Positions 47,528 through 59,600 of a DNA stretch of 64,000 nt are shown one piece after another (position 1 is the first letter of the stretch; each line of letters begins with the position of its first letter). The notes beneath the pieces are model-generated. The model searched no databases and was not told the origin of the DNA. It was given only the letters and a program-made list of their open reading frames with translations. Position numbers and translations under genes: made by a program. The DNA comes from Crambe crambe (Eukaryota; Porifera; Demospongiae; Poecilosclerida; Crambeidae): positions 6,256,599 to 6,320,598 of the forward strand of contig OZ004595.1 in the NCBI GenBank assembly GCA_963924555.1, written 5' to 3'.

Positions 47528-47639
47528 ATCAGGTGCTATCGGAGTGTACAGGCGCTAGGCCCCCCACAAATTAACCGCATGCAGTGACCACACATCATAC
47601 ATGTATACAAGAACAGTTTTTTTAAAGAAGCTCACGTAC

Positions 47640-47787
47640 AAGACTGGTCTTGCCCGTACAGCTCCACCATGGCCTGGCTGAGATGCTCGCTGAGCTTTGC
47701 CCTTCTACGATCGTCCATCCAGTGTATCAGAGGGGCCCGCTCAGCTGCTGGACGGGCAGCCAGAGATCCGGAAGCAGGATATACAGA
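47640..47787 (-). other. Orphan coding-like exon upstream of GMPS copy 1
   Basis: One frame is fully open between a good acceptor (gtgttcag at 47788) and a strong donor (gtacgtgag ending at 47631). It reads SVYPASGSLAARPAAERAP then LIHWMDDRRRAKLSEHLSQA. The phase-1 donor would join in frame to an acceptor just before the GMPS copy 1 start (gatag, about 47537), giving a GMPS with an N-terminal extension. GMPS copy 2 has no such exon. I do not recognise the peptide. It could be a real alternative 5' exon, part of a broken gene, or chance. Confidence 0.35.
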
Positions 47788-47984
47788 CTGAACACATGAA
47801 TTGTTGACCCTTTCACTTTTGTTTTTTAATCCTCTACACTGTTTTATCCATCTTCTACACTATTTTATCTCCTACACTGTATTGTCCTACATGAGAATTT
47901 CATTACACACAAAAAATATATGTATAAAATAATATCTCTAGGTGCCTTGGTTTGGTAATGGATGAAGCCCATAGGAAAGATGTA

Positions 47985-48345
47985 ACAGATCAGTATAGTT
48001 GGCAATGCTATAACTGTAAGACCAGAAGGAGCATTAGTAGACATGGGAGCTTTTTTTCCATCCCATTACAAAAGTGGCTCCTGATGTTGTATTTATGAGC
48101 GAGGGAATACCCTGTTACAGATACTGCTGAAGAATCTGAAATCAGTGCCTGTGTAGCTGTTGATATTTATCAATGGTTGTGTGAAGTATGTATCACCAAA
48201 CTCCTTCAGACCCCCAGAATTAGGAGGCCCTGGAGTTATTGTGCAAATCAATGAATCTCTTTTCAGGCACAAGCCAAAGGTGAACATAATATGCTCCATC
48301 CTACAGCTTACTTGTTTCCCCCTACAGAACCACAGAGGCAGAGCT
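47985..48345 (+). mobile_element. Decayed Merlin/ISXO2-type DDE transposase fragment
   Basis: Plus-strand translation shows the Merlin order of motifs: a Cys pair (WQCYNCKTRRSISRHGSFFS), then PLQKWLLMLYL, then AREYPVT, then ACVAVDIYQWLCEV. In another frame it continues GGPGVIVQINESLFRHKPK and NHRGR. Expected features are broken: a TGA at 48096-48098 where Trp is usual, a frameshift near 48190-48205, Asn in place of the catalytic Asp of the usual EIDES, and a gap of about 48 bases before NHRGR. It ends at an ATT microsatellite, with the rest of the catalytic domain missing. Inactive remnant between the two GMPS copies. Confidence 0.75.
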
Positions 48346-48348
48346 ACA

Positions 48349-48349
48349 A

Positions 48350-48388
<39 letters not shown>
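48349..48388. repeat. (ATT)n microsatellite
   Basis: About 13 ATT units adjoining the truncated transposase. Confidence 0.95.
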
Positions 48389-48389
<1 letters not shown>

Positions 48390-48870
48390 ACAACTCATGT
48401 ATTAGTACAAGCAAGATGCGTAAACTGCATTTCTCATGGATGAATTTTGCATTTATTACCTCCTAAAGCTTACTACTAGATCTCCAACTTTGGTAAGGGC
48501 AAAAAGAAAACTTTATGAGAAAGCTACCTATAAAAGTTAGAATAGCAACTTACCAGGGGTGAGAAAAAATCCTTTCTGTATATTTACTCGCTAAATAAAG
48601 ACAAGCACAAGCATACAATGACTCTTCAATGACTCTTTAGTAACTTCAATACCATGGCACTCCTTGTCTACTCACAACTCCATCAAGCTAAAACATCTTT
48701 GAGCTCGGTACGAGTCACGTGCACAAAAATAGGAAACCGGAAGTTGATGCACAACTGTAAAAGGAGGGCCTGGGAACAAGGCTAAGTCAAACTCACTAAC
48801 TGAATAATAATAAAACTAATCCAACAGCCTAAAGGCACCATGACAGTAGGTACATAATAAATTGATCATT
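48389..48870. other. Non-coding stretch between transposase remnant and MITE
   Basis: No gene recognised. At 48710-48745 there are promoter-like motifs: an E-box in gagtcacgtgcac and an ETS-like aaaccggaagttg. They could belong to an upstream start for the orphan exon at 47640-47787. That link is inference. Confidence 0.4.
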
Positions 48871-48975
48871 ACATAGATGCCGTGAAATATCACTTGTCTG
48901 ATCTGATTGGCTGGTATTCACATTCTTGCCTGTGGTACTCTGTGTGATATTTCATGGTATCAATGTAATTTAATG
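48871..48975. mobile_element. MITE-like element with about 25-bp terminal inverted repeats
   Basis: The left end ttacatagatgccgtgaaat plus atcac and the right end gtgatatttcatggtatcaa plus tgtaa are inverted copies with about four mismatches, separated by about 55 bases. No coding capacity. It lies just 3' of GMPS copy 2 and has no counterpart after copy 1. Confidence 0.75.
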
Positions 48976-49016
48976 CATGATAAGTAAGAGATTAATATGG
49001 CCCTAAGTGTTTCTGT

Positions 49017-52000
49017 TCACTCCCATTCAGTGGCTCCAGGAGGCTTGGACGTAAGATCATAAAGGATTCTGGAGATCCCTGATACCCTCTTCAGAGCATG
49101 CACCATCTCTTCTAAAACCTGGTATTACATGCACAACAAAAACACACAGATTACGAAGATACTTCACATAGAAACTATGGAAATATGGAATCAGTTATAC
49201 AAGTCTCAGTGCATAATTCACTCCAACTATAGCTCACTTCTAAGGGTAAGTCAATCCCAGGAATGGCAGGAACTCCAGTCATGAAGTCAGTGGTGATGAA
49301 AGTTCTGATGGCGACAGATCTCTGGCAAGAAGGAATGGGAGGTCTCAGGTTTGGGTCCCGGTCAAAGTGCAGTGGGAGGAGAATCACTGGCATTTGACTG
49401 ACACAGTCCATGGCATCTAGAGGTGAGTGAATGAGTGGAATTAAATTGGATCTCATTATGGATCTTATTCATTGACATACTGTGTTCTGTTAAAATTCTG
49501 TTGACTAGGTGATCACAGATGCGTAGAGTCTCGAGGACACCTCTTGTCAGATAGGTGGGTGTGACATCCTCTATAGGACCCATAATCGCTGGTCCAAACA
49601 CCCATGCAACTCTGAAATAATCAGTATCTCCATTTATTGCACACCCTGATAATCTGACCTAACCTGTTGATGTTGTGGCAAATGCGTGGTATGATTTTAG
49701 CCACTGTAATGAGGTCCTTCCAGCGGACTTCAGAATGACTGGACGAGAGAGCAGCCACATAACTATAAGTCCTACCATCCCCCTAAAGTAGAGAAGAAAA
49801 AAAAAATCCTGAGGATTAGAATGCCTAGGCCCTGTATACTGGGATTGGCTTGAACATTGTACACCTACAGTATGAATAGGTAGGAGGGTGGCAGAGAAAG
49901 GGTGACTCTCACTGAGTTGGAAGAGGATCTCTTGCTCCTCCTTTGCCAGTAGCTGCACGAGGTCATTTATGCCTGGTGCAGAGGCTTTGTAGGACTGGCT
50001 GAAGTTGGCAAAGAGATTCAAGATGTGATTTGTGGTGGCAAAGTCGGTCTGCATGAAGGGCTCAGCCTGGCAAATGACACGAATAGCCAACCCTGGACCT
50101 ATGATGCGATAGAGATCACTTAATTAACAAACAATAAACACCAGGCCTGTTGATGGCTATATATTCTACAGTACCTGGAAAGGGATGTCGATTTACGAGT
50201 GATTTTGGTAGTCCCAGAGATTCTCCAAGTGCTTTAACTTCATCCTTATGAAACTCAGCCAGAGGCTCCACTACCCTGCCCTGAGATATACCACAAAACA
50301 CTACTGGAATGGGATAATGATAAAGTAAGGGAGCTCACCAATTCTCTGAGCTCACGGACCAACTGAGTATCATTATGGTGAGTCTTAATGACATGTGCAT
50401 TTCCACTGGCCATGTTAGAGGCACTCTCTAACAAGTCAGGACGGAGTGTCCCTGAAGAAATCAAGAAAAAAATTGAAACTTTCCATGATAATTAGCAATT
50501 CACCTTGTGCCAAGAAGACTTTATCAGCTTGTAAGTCCAGATCCAACATAGCTTCATTGGCTATCTTGATAAAGGTGTCTCCTATGATCCTTCTCTTTTC
50601 TTCAGGATTAGTGACGGCATGCAGGGGAGCTGTCACATGCTGCTGCATAAGTCCATCCTCATCGAAGCCGGAGATTACGGTACCACTCGTGTAGAACCTC
50701 AAGGAAGCATCCACAGCTAGTGAAGAATAAAAGAGGATTATCTTCTATAGATGCAGTGGGTGGGGCTGTGTAATTACAATGGAGATGAAGGCCCAAAGCT
50801 TCCAGAGATTCCTTGACTGCCTTGCTCTCATCCTTACGCATGAAGCCATTGTCAATGTGTAGAGCTATCACGTTTTCTGGGCCCAGGGCAGCATTGAGGA
50901 GGGCAGTGCACACCGCACTATCAACACCTCCACTCACCAGTGACTAGGGAAGAAAAGAACAAACCCACTTATGGATCCACTTGGATCAGACTCACTGACT
51001 TGGACCAGACCCACTTAGGGACTGGATCCCGAACCTACTTGGCACACTTACTAACACTTTAGAATGTCCCACTTTTCTTCGGATGTATTTGATACATGAA
51101 GTCTCACGGCTTTGCAGAGTGAAGTTACCACTGCACCCTGCAACCTACAACAGAAGATAAACACATGTAATATCACTCCTTGGTTCCATTACAGTGGAGC
51201 CTCCTAATTATGGACACGTATCCTTTGTCCTTTATTGGAGGTTCCACCGTTAAACTGACTAACAGAGTACACAAAGTTCTTCAAGATGTCTCTGCCGTTC
51301 ACTGTCAAGTCCACTTCAGGATGGAACTGGACCCCATATATGGGCAAGGTCTTGTGTTGTATAACTGCCACTTGGTTTCCAGACATACCCACCACCTCCA
51401 GGCAGCTGGCTAGGTTGTCTATGGAGTCTCCATGTGTCAGGAGTACATCTTGCTTGGACTCTAGTCCAGTGAAAAGAGGACAACCTTATACAAAGGAGGG
51501 AGGGCGGGAGGGAGGGAGGGAGGAGAGGAAGGAAGAAGGAAAAGAGGAGAGAAGAGGGAGGGGGAAAGGAGAAGGCCAAATCATAAGATGCAAACTACCA
51601 AGGGAAAGGTATGTATAAGCTTATCCACTGTATAGATATTGTCAAATGGTGCTTTCAATGAAGGTTATCTGTGCCCTTATTTGGAGGTTCATTAAAAGAC
51701 CCGTACTTGTCTTGATTTCTACAGTGAACTGTCCATCTTCACGTGCTTTCTTCTTCCCAATAGTCCCTCCAAAGTGTTTATTGATGAGGTGGAAGCCATA
51801 ACAAATCCCCAGAATTGGCAAGCCACAGGAAAAGATGGAGGGGTCATAGGGAAGCATGTTCGTGTCGGTGTCGTTCACACCATTAGGGCTCCCAGTGATA
51901 ATGATAGCTCTAGTAACACGTGGATGATGATGGCACTTAGATAATTCTGTACTTCTCACCTGAAGCTTTTTTCTTTAAGAGTTGAAGCTGGTGTATCTAA

Positions 52001-52372
52001 TGGAAATAGCACACACTCCACCTTTAAGTCACGAATTCTCCTGTCTATGGCTATGACCTGACAACCAATATTAGCTATTAATTTTTACATGAACCTTCTA
52101 CACATTACCTTTCCATACTGTGCCCCTGCATCCAGCAAAGCCACCCTGTCAGGTTCTAGCCCAGTGCTTGTGATACTAATGCTGGATAATCCCTCCATGT
52201 CTGATATGGATTTCTTCTTAAAAACATGGTGCTCCACCATTGATACACCCGAAGACTCATCCTTTTCTGTTATATCTGACCTAACACGCTTCCTAGTGAC
52301 TGCTAATTTATTACTACCATCCCTTGCAATAACGTTGCTGGAGTCACGAGAAGAATCCGCATCTTCATCCAT
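49017..52372 (-). CDS. GMPS: GMP synthetase (glutamine-hydrolysing), copy 2
   Basis: Second complete GMPS in the same orientation, with the same exon order and near-identical exon sequence to copy 1. Start [20 protein letters not shown] at 52372; end PPGTTEWE with the stop at 49017. All catalytic motifs are kept: [28 protein letters not shown] and [15 protein letters not shown]. Differences from copy 1 include in-frame additions in variable sites (NVIARDG in the N-terminus, VIAIDRR after exon 1, [10 protein letters not shown]). Both copies appear functional. Copy 2 keeps the likely ancestral promoter, shared with POLR2D. Confidence 0.93.
51188..51250. repeat. Shortened GTGGAACCTC-family repeat in GMPS copy 2 intron
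   Basis: Same position as the copy 1 repeat at 46322 but with about 65 bases of the interior missing. Both ends remain (cagtggagcctcc ... ggaggttccaccg). Confidence 0.7.
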
Positions 52373-52426
52373 TTCTTGATGCAGCAGGTGCTCTGGTGCG
52401 CTTCTTTTAGAATAAGCATTGAATAG
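52373..52426. promoter_or_regulatory. Bidirectional promoter, GMPS copy 2 / POLR2D
   Basis: 54 bases between divergent start codons. Inferred from layout. Confidence 0.5.
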
Positions 52427-52957
52427 ATGGCTGCTAAACCAGATGAAGATCCAGCTGAAGAGGATGCGTCAGCACTCCATTTCGGAAAAGGTAAATAGTT
52501 TAAATAACTTGGAAGTTAAAAAAAACTCAATTGCTTGCTTAGATTTCGATACAGCTGATGCTTTGCTAATATCTGAAGTGAAGATGCTGCTGGAACATAG
52601 AAAAGCTCAATATGAGAGCCAAGACGATGATCACGAGCTCTCAGAGGTGTTCACCAAGACACTAGAGTACTGCCAAACATTCAGCAAGTATAACAGCAAA
52701 GAAACTATTAAGGTAAGCTTGTAATAGCGAGTGGTAATTTCAAATCAGCTTATTACTTCATGTTTGGGCAGGCCATCAGGGAGACACTACAGAAGCAGAA
52801 ATTACACAAGTTTGAGATAGCATGTTTAGCTAACCTGGCACCTTCTACAGCAGAAGAAGCCAAGGCCCTCCTCCCAAGTCTGGAGGGAAGATTTGACGAC
52901 TTGGAACTGAACGAACTGCTAGATGACATACAAACACACATCAACTATCAGTACTGA
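52427..52957 (+). CDS. POLR2D: RNA polymerase II subunit RPB4
   Basis: Three exons in phase: 52427-52490, 52543-52712 and 52772-52957; 139 residues, the normal length. It reads [20 protein letters not shown], then [20 protein letters not shown], then [20 protein letters not shown] and [23 protein letters not shown]4 pairs with RPB7 to form the Pol II stalk. Confidence 0.97.
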
Positions 52958-53060
52958 TCATGCTGCACACATGACAATCTTCATTCCAATAACAAAAATA
53001 ACAATCATAGTATTATACACAGCAGCTACTGAATGATGAACATTATTGCACACTTATTAT

Positions 53061-54685
53061 TTAGTGGCAAGTTTCCTTTTCTGTGATTTGAAGGACTTTG
53101 TTTTTGACTGGATGGACTTTACTAATGAGTTGAGGCTAAAAAATGGAGAAGAGATGCTGAGGAAGATAAGCCACACCAAGTTCCTTTCTCACCTTGTGTC
53201 TGTTACAGGTTGATCGATGGAAGGTTCTTTATGGTGCACCTTCTTCATTCGCTGCTGTCTTTCCTTCATGATTTGCTCCATTCCTGAACTGGCCCTATGA
53301 TTGCCAAATAGTCACACCCATCAACCACACCCACCAACCTAAACTCACTTGTACTGGGGAGCAGAAGGATCGGGAGCAAAGAGATGAGACTCATAGAGAG
53401 CTTGAAAGCGAGGATCAGAGACATCCACTTTGAAGTCGTCCACTGGCTTCACAATTTTCTTCTTTTTTCTCCGTTTCATCTCCTTCTCCGAGCGAAGAAT
53501 TGATGAGAAATTGAAGTGTTGTTTTTCTTCATTGCCTTCTCCATCACTCATCATCAACAACTCCAACTCATCCTAACAATTTACAAAAGTTCACACAAGA
53601 CATCTCCAACAGAAAATCTCACCTTCTCCTTTGAGTCGGCTTCCTTCAGCTCGTCCTTTTTCTTTCTCTTTTTGGATTTTGTCCTTCCCTTTTTTTAAGA
53701 AGATAACATTTTACTTCTCCCCTGCCTTAGCCAGATCTGCTGAGCCACTTACTGCAGTTGCTGTGGTAACACTATGCTGGAAGAAAGGATCATCAAATCC
53801 ACTGTCAACACTTTCTTTATTGGCAATTTCTTTCTTGTCCGTTCCTTCCATCCCTCTCTTCAGTTTAGCTTCCTTTCTCTGCTCCTTTTTCTGCTGCAGA
53901 TACAACTCCCATGGACTCTGAACATCAGACTCTGAAATAGGGAAGACCTCTTTAATTAAAAGCATCTTTATCCCTCCAGTCAACCTTTCTTTTTCTTCTT
54001 GACAAGTCCCTCCATGTTCTCCCTCAAACCTAGTAAGATAATCAGCTCTTTTTATGCAGACATTCCGAAGTCTTTCTCTCCGACATCATACCTGGCTCCC
54101 ATACGATTTCCATTTCCTCCGTTGGGGATTCCCCTTCTTCTTTGTCCCGATCCTCCAGCAATGCCTGCGGGCAACATTACAAGCGGGATTCATGACAAAA
54201 ATTAAGGGGTGGGGACCAGGCAGCAGTCATGCGGCACTTAGGAGAGATTTCCCATAAATCACCAATTTTGGGAAAATTTCTGAAAATGGCCAAATTTTTT
54301 GAGACCAATAACACTCGAATAATTATGAATCGTATGATGCCTAGACTCATTTTTGAGTGTTAAAACTTAAGCCGTTTTCCAAAAATGGCCAAAATTTTTT
54401 TACACAACCGTAACAGTCAAAACTCTCACCTTGTAGTGAAGAATCTTGTCCTCTTTAGTCCTTTCTTCCTCTCCTTCACTCTCAGAGGAGGAAGCAAGGT
54501 ATGCTCTGAAGTTCATGCTCTGGACATCGTCCTTTGTGAAGCTGTAGGAGAGTGTGGTTAATTAAGGGTGCAGTTAAGGGCATGGCTCTCTCCTTACTTT
54601 CTCTGGGTGATTTTCATCCGTTTAGGGTCAGTTTCATCCCATGTCAATTTGATCTTTGACTGCTGTAATGCTGAACTCACATAAC

Positions 54686-54738
<53 letters not shown>

Positions 54739-54751
54739 AGAGAGAGAGAGA

Positions 54752-54842
<91 letters not shown>

Positions 54843-56291
54843 ATGACATTATCTGGTCTCCCTCCATCCTTTCACTCACTCCACTGGAGTGAAATCCACT
54901 GGCATCATTTCTTCCCTGGCTACAGACCTTGCCTCCCGGTCATCAAAGGACATATTGTCAGGGATAAATCTACGAGATTGAATAATCACTGCTACTTTTA
55001 CATCACTGCACAACAGTCTAAGCAAGAGACCACCCTTACCTGAGGTCAATTTGCCCCCCGCTGTGTTCGTACTCCAGCCCATTGCACTGCTCATAGATAC
55101 GTTCAGCAGTTTCCCGTGAGTCACATTCCACCACTCCATAGTAGTACCTAATCACATGCACAGAGGTCAAAGGCCAGTGACCATCTCATCCGATCCAACT
55201 AAGACTTGGACTCACTTGAAACGACTCAGTTGATACTTTCTAAGTTTCTCCCTGGAATACTCTGTTCCCTCACTGCGCCTCTTCTCCTGGTCACATGACT
55301 CATTGGCCACATCCACTAGTTCAACAGGTCCCTGTATCTCCTCCTGAGCCAATCGTTCCAGCCCAAAGTCGCTGGGATACACAGTCACAGAGAGAACGGA
55401 CGAACCAGCAGGTTTGAAGGAGTTTAAAAGAACTATGCATTAATTAGAGTCCTGCTGATGTGACCATCTTTTCCAGCCCTCAGAACTAACCAAAAATGTC
55501 CTTAGCATCAACACGATCCCAGTCCATGTCACACACAGCCAGCCGGTATGCTGTATCGTTAGTCAGAGGAACACCTTCTGTCCTCTCATGCCACACATCC
55601 ATCACCTATGAACACACACACACACACACTTTCATTAATATGCTACACAATAACTGACATCAGGTTGGTTCTCCTGGTCTCCATCAGTCAAACTTTCATC
55701 ACTTGACGACTCACTCTCCGACTCGTCTTCCTCCTCAGCATTGCTTATTTCTGCTGACTCAGCATCAGAGCTTGACTCAGAATCACTCGTTGACTCAATA
55801 AGACCTGAGATCTTTTCATCAATAGCATGTTTCTTTTTCTTCTCTTTCCCTCTGTCACTACTTTCATGTTTGGAATTGTCTAATCATAAATATATACAAT
55901 CAGTGAAGGTGAAGTGTCTGTCTGACTTCCATTAACCCTAACCTTGTAACTCGTAAAACCTTCTAAGGTCTTCACTAGACGATTGTTTGACCTTACGACC
56001 TCTCTTATCCACCTTATCTGAAGGGAGTGAGGGGGAGTGTTATCACATGACATGACTGAATCCATGTACTATAACATACACTTGACTTTGAAACGGTTGC
56101 CGGTGAACATGGACTGAAAACGAGAGTCAATAGCAACCTTTCTATACTTCTTTGGAATAGCCTGCAGTGTGTTGTCTCAATCATAATGCATATATCAAGT
56201 GGCCATGGCAAATGACGACCCTTTACCCAATTGGAAAGCTCACCTTGAATCTGGGATCAGAGGCAACATGTTTGAATCTTGGGTCGTCCAT
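53061..56291 (-). CDS. ESF1: ESF1 homologue, pre-rRNA processing factor
   Basis: Nucleolar protein for 18S rRNA maturation, in about ten exons. It starts MDDPRFKHVASDPRFK at 56291, followed by IPKKYRKVAIDSRFQSMF and VDKRGRKVKQSSSEDLRRFY. Then come a long acidic region, the ESF1 RNA-binding-like core (RLAVCDMDWDRVDAKDIFVL, YYYGVVECDSRETAERIYEQ) and DPRFQALYESHLFAPDPSAP. The Lys-rich C-terminus ends LATK at 53061. It resembles yeast Esf1 and human ESF1 throughout. Introns hold a long GA microsatellite (54688-54838) and an AT-rich stretch of about 260 bases (54166-54429). Its ATG is only about 18 bases downstream of the SMCO4 stop on the same strand. Confidence 0.9.
54688..54838. repeat. (GA)n microsatellite in ESF1 intron
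   Basis: About 150 bases of GA repeats with a few AGAAGA interruptions. Frames read from it (Arg-Glu or Leu-Ser repeats) are artefacts. Confidence 0.97.
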
Positions 56292-56309
56292 GGGGGATCC
56301 ACACAGCCC

Positions 56310-56483
56310 TCAGCGTTTTCTGGTAACCGAGTAGATATAGAGCGCGATGAAAAGGCCTATGACGGCCAGGACCGGAAGTGCTACAGTCCACACTCTTTTT
56401 TTAGCAGCGGCGTTCTGGGATCGTCTCTCCCTCTTCTCAGATTTGGTCTCTTTCTTTACTGCGCCTCGCAGCTGTCGTACCAT
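56310..56483 (-). CDS. SMCO4: SMCO4-like single-pass membrane protein
   Basis: 57 residues in one exon, missed by simple size cut-offs. It starts MVRQLRGAVKKETKSEKRER and then has one membrane helix, VALPVLAVIGLFIALYIYSV, ending TRKR. Human SMCO4 (59 residues) has the same layout: MRQLKG-KPKKET start, charged helix, then VVLPTLAVV-type membrane segment. Role unknown. The stop at 56310 lies about 18 bases before the ESF1 start on the same strand. Confidence 0.85.
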   Translation of the reverse strand: MVRQLRGAVKKETKSEKRERRSQNAAAKKRVWTVALPVLAVIGLFIALYIYSVTRKR

Positions 56484-56648
56484 ACCGTGGAATCAGATTC
56501 AGAGCCACTAGAAATCCAAAAAGATCTTTCACACGTGGCTTTATTTATGCAAGCCACACCCACCCAATACCTACTTTCATAATGGCACTAAGATTATAAA
56601 TGGTGATTATTAAGTAAAAATAAAAATGATGACATTGTGTAAAATAAG

Positions 56649-59600
56649 TCACACTGTTGTGCTGCTGAGAACAGTGGGTGTGGCAGTTCTGTTACAAGGT
56701 GCCATGACAACCTGCTCCTCCTTCATTGAACGAAGAGCTGATTCCTATGATTAAAAATACAATAAAAATTAATATTAAATTCTCCATCAACATGTGACAT
56801 GGCATACCCTGAGACTCCGTCGAGCACGCTCAGCGATGTCCATCTGGGAAGATGCAACTCCTTTTGGTACTATGGGGGAGGTGTCAGCTCGCTGGAACCC
56901 GATTGAAGAGGCACTTGAGGGACGTGATTGGCTGTTGATATTTGTGGGCAGCTGAAAGGACTTCTTTAGACTGTTCCTGCGACTGGGATGGAGATCTGAC
57001 GACGACCCCACTGCTGAGGGGGTTGGGGGTTTCATGGGGGAGTTGCTGCGAGTGAAACGAGAGGGAGATTGGGAACCAGACCCGTGATTGCTTGGACTCA
57101 GATTGAGTGGAGAGTACGAAGGCATCGAGAGATTGTTTATGGACCTGAAAGGAAGAGAAGTTCTCCTACTTTAATATCTCAAGCAACTTATATTTTTGAC
57201 AAGAAACTGTTGAGATAGAATTATAACGACTGAGAAAGGAGCTTTAATGCTTATTTTAATATCATAATGAGAAAGCACAATACTTACCCACTTATATCCT
57301 CTCCAAAGAGAGACGCTATCTTTCCAGCGAGGTGCCTGCGAAGCTGACTCTTACTATGTGGGATCTGTATGGTCTGAGCCAAATCGTTGGCCGTGAAACG
57401 TCCTCTCTCAAGGAAGAGCAGACCTCCGTGAACTCCAGTCCCTATGACGTTGCTAGCATAGTCCTGCCAGACACAAAACACAAAACAATCACTAACAGAG
57501 GAAAACTAGTTTGCAGAAAACCTTTACTTAATTGGGGAGATGTTTAGAGTCATGTTTCTAGTCAGCACTACCAAACCACAAACACTAAAGCTCATTAGGC
57601 GTTCTACAACACAGCAAATTGAGAAAACTGGACTTTTAGGCATTGATTTGTACCTCGTTATTAACACACACAAGATGTGCTTAAGGTCAGTCAGTCTATG
57701 TCAACACTACTCTCCTCCACATGCTGCTATGTGTTGAGGAGTCAAGGGGTCAAGAAGGGGTCAAGAAGGAGGAAGAGCTCTCGGACGCAGATATACCTAC
57801 CTGCAAGTCAATATCTTGGAGCCAGTCTGCGACGTCTCTATTGGTCCAGTAGAGAGGGTTGTTACTGTTTCTTCGGTGTTCTTGTATAGTCTGGAGACGA
57901 AGGGAAGGGGAGGGGGAGTGGTCATAATGGAGGAGTGGTCATAATGGAAGGGGAGGGGAGTGGTCATAATGGAGATGAGTTTGCATTTACCTCTCTGTTG
58001 AATTCATGCATGCGAAGGAGCTCCACTCCTGACAAGAAGCTGAGCAGGTCCACCTTCTTAGTGATCTTCAGGTAGCGTTTGAGGTCATCCTTAGTGAGGG
58101 AGTCTAGGACACGCCCATCCACCAACTGGGCAGTGAGGATCTCTGTCAGGTGGGCCAGTCCACAATCGTGTGCCCATTCAAATGCCACCCAGCTGTGATC
58201 GATGGTACTGGCATGTGGGTACGGGAACCTAGAAGAGGGGGAGGTAGGAGGGGGGGGTTGAACCGGAATGAAGCCATTGTTATTGTGAAGTACGTTGGCA
58301 TGAATGAGCACTAATCCAATCAGAGGTGCTAACTTTCTAGCAACAACAATGCTTTGGTGAAAACATTCTCTCATAGAGTAAATGATCTGGCATAGATATC
58401 CATCACGGTCACCTGATCCACCACACCCCTTGAGATCAGGTGGAATCTTGTAACATGATAATTCTAATTAGCATAGCAGTGTGTTATTGTGTTATTATAG
58501 TGGGTGTCCTGATTAGAGAGGTGTCCTGATTAGAGAGGTGTCCTGATTAGAGGGGTATCCTGATTAGAGAGGTGTCCTGATTAGAGGGGTGTCCTGATTA
58601 GAGAGGTGTCCTGATTAGAAGGGTGTCCTGATTAGAGGGGTGTCCTGATTAGAGGGGTGTCCTGATTAGAGGGGTGTCCTGATTAGAGAGGTGTCCTCAT
58701 TTCGGGGAGAACAATAGTGTATTATTGTATTACATGGAGTCCTCATATGAGGAGGTCCCGTTGCACACAAACACAACACAGCTATTAGGTAACTATAAGA
58801 TTTCAGTTCCATGAAGTACAACTTGGACATTGGCCAACAAACAGGCATGAGAAGGATTCTCTGGAAGAAGCCATGGACCCTCTCACAAATTTTGTGAATA
58901 GTTGCTATGCCTTTAAATGGGTAAGCCACTAAGCCCTACAAGAGAGGGTAGTGAATGCAAATCAAACAGAGAGGAACTAGGACTGATGCTTGTTTAGATT
59001 CTACAGAGAAAACCTTGTTATGCTCTACTACTACGTCATACTGGGAATACAGATCATATCCTGATAAAATACAAGCTAGCTACTGGGAATACAGACCGAA
59101 ATACAAGCTAGCTAGAATACTGTGGGATTTCCTTGGTAAATATTTTTTGTGGGTTTTAATGGATCATCATTAAACCTCTTCCAAGATTCAGAGGCAGGCC
59201 TCGGCCTCCCCCAGGCTGCTCACTATGATGCTATGGTTACTGAGATACAGTTGGCATGAATTTTTATGCACTAACTGCTGGCATGTATGACATAAGAATT
59301 AATGAATTAATGCCACTAAGTTTCAATGTTTGCTTTTAAGGATCGCTAGGTCTTTACTTAACGACAGAGTCCTAGAGTAACTACTTTCAAGAGCCATGCT
59401 TACTTACAACATGTTGCTAAGGAGAAAACGATTACACACAAAATACTTACATGTGAGGAGATTTCTTTTCCTGGAGAGCCAGAAAAAGTTTCCTTCTGTG
59501 GAGAGGGTTGGAGATGCCCAGCTTCTTCTCAATTTCTGCCTGAGTCAAGGAGAGGAGAGCAGTCCCATTGGGATACTTCTCGGCCACCACTCTCGAGTAC

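Noticed and set aside
53516-54257. Ser/Phe-rich plus-strand frames
   Set aside because: Antisense to Lys/Glu-rich ESF1 exons.
54634-54892. Arg-Glu and Leu-Ser repeat frames on both strands
   Set aside because: Pure translation of the GA microsatellite in an ESF1 intron.
58499-58694. Regular direct repeats resembling a CRISPR array
   Set aside because: Units are contiguous with no unique spacers, and the host is a eukaryote.
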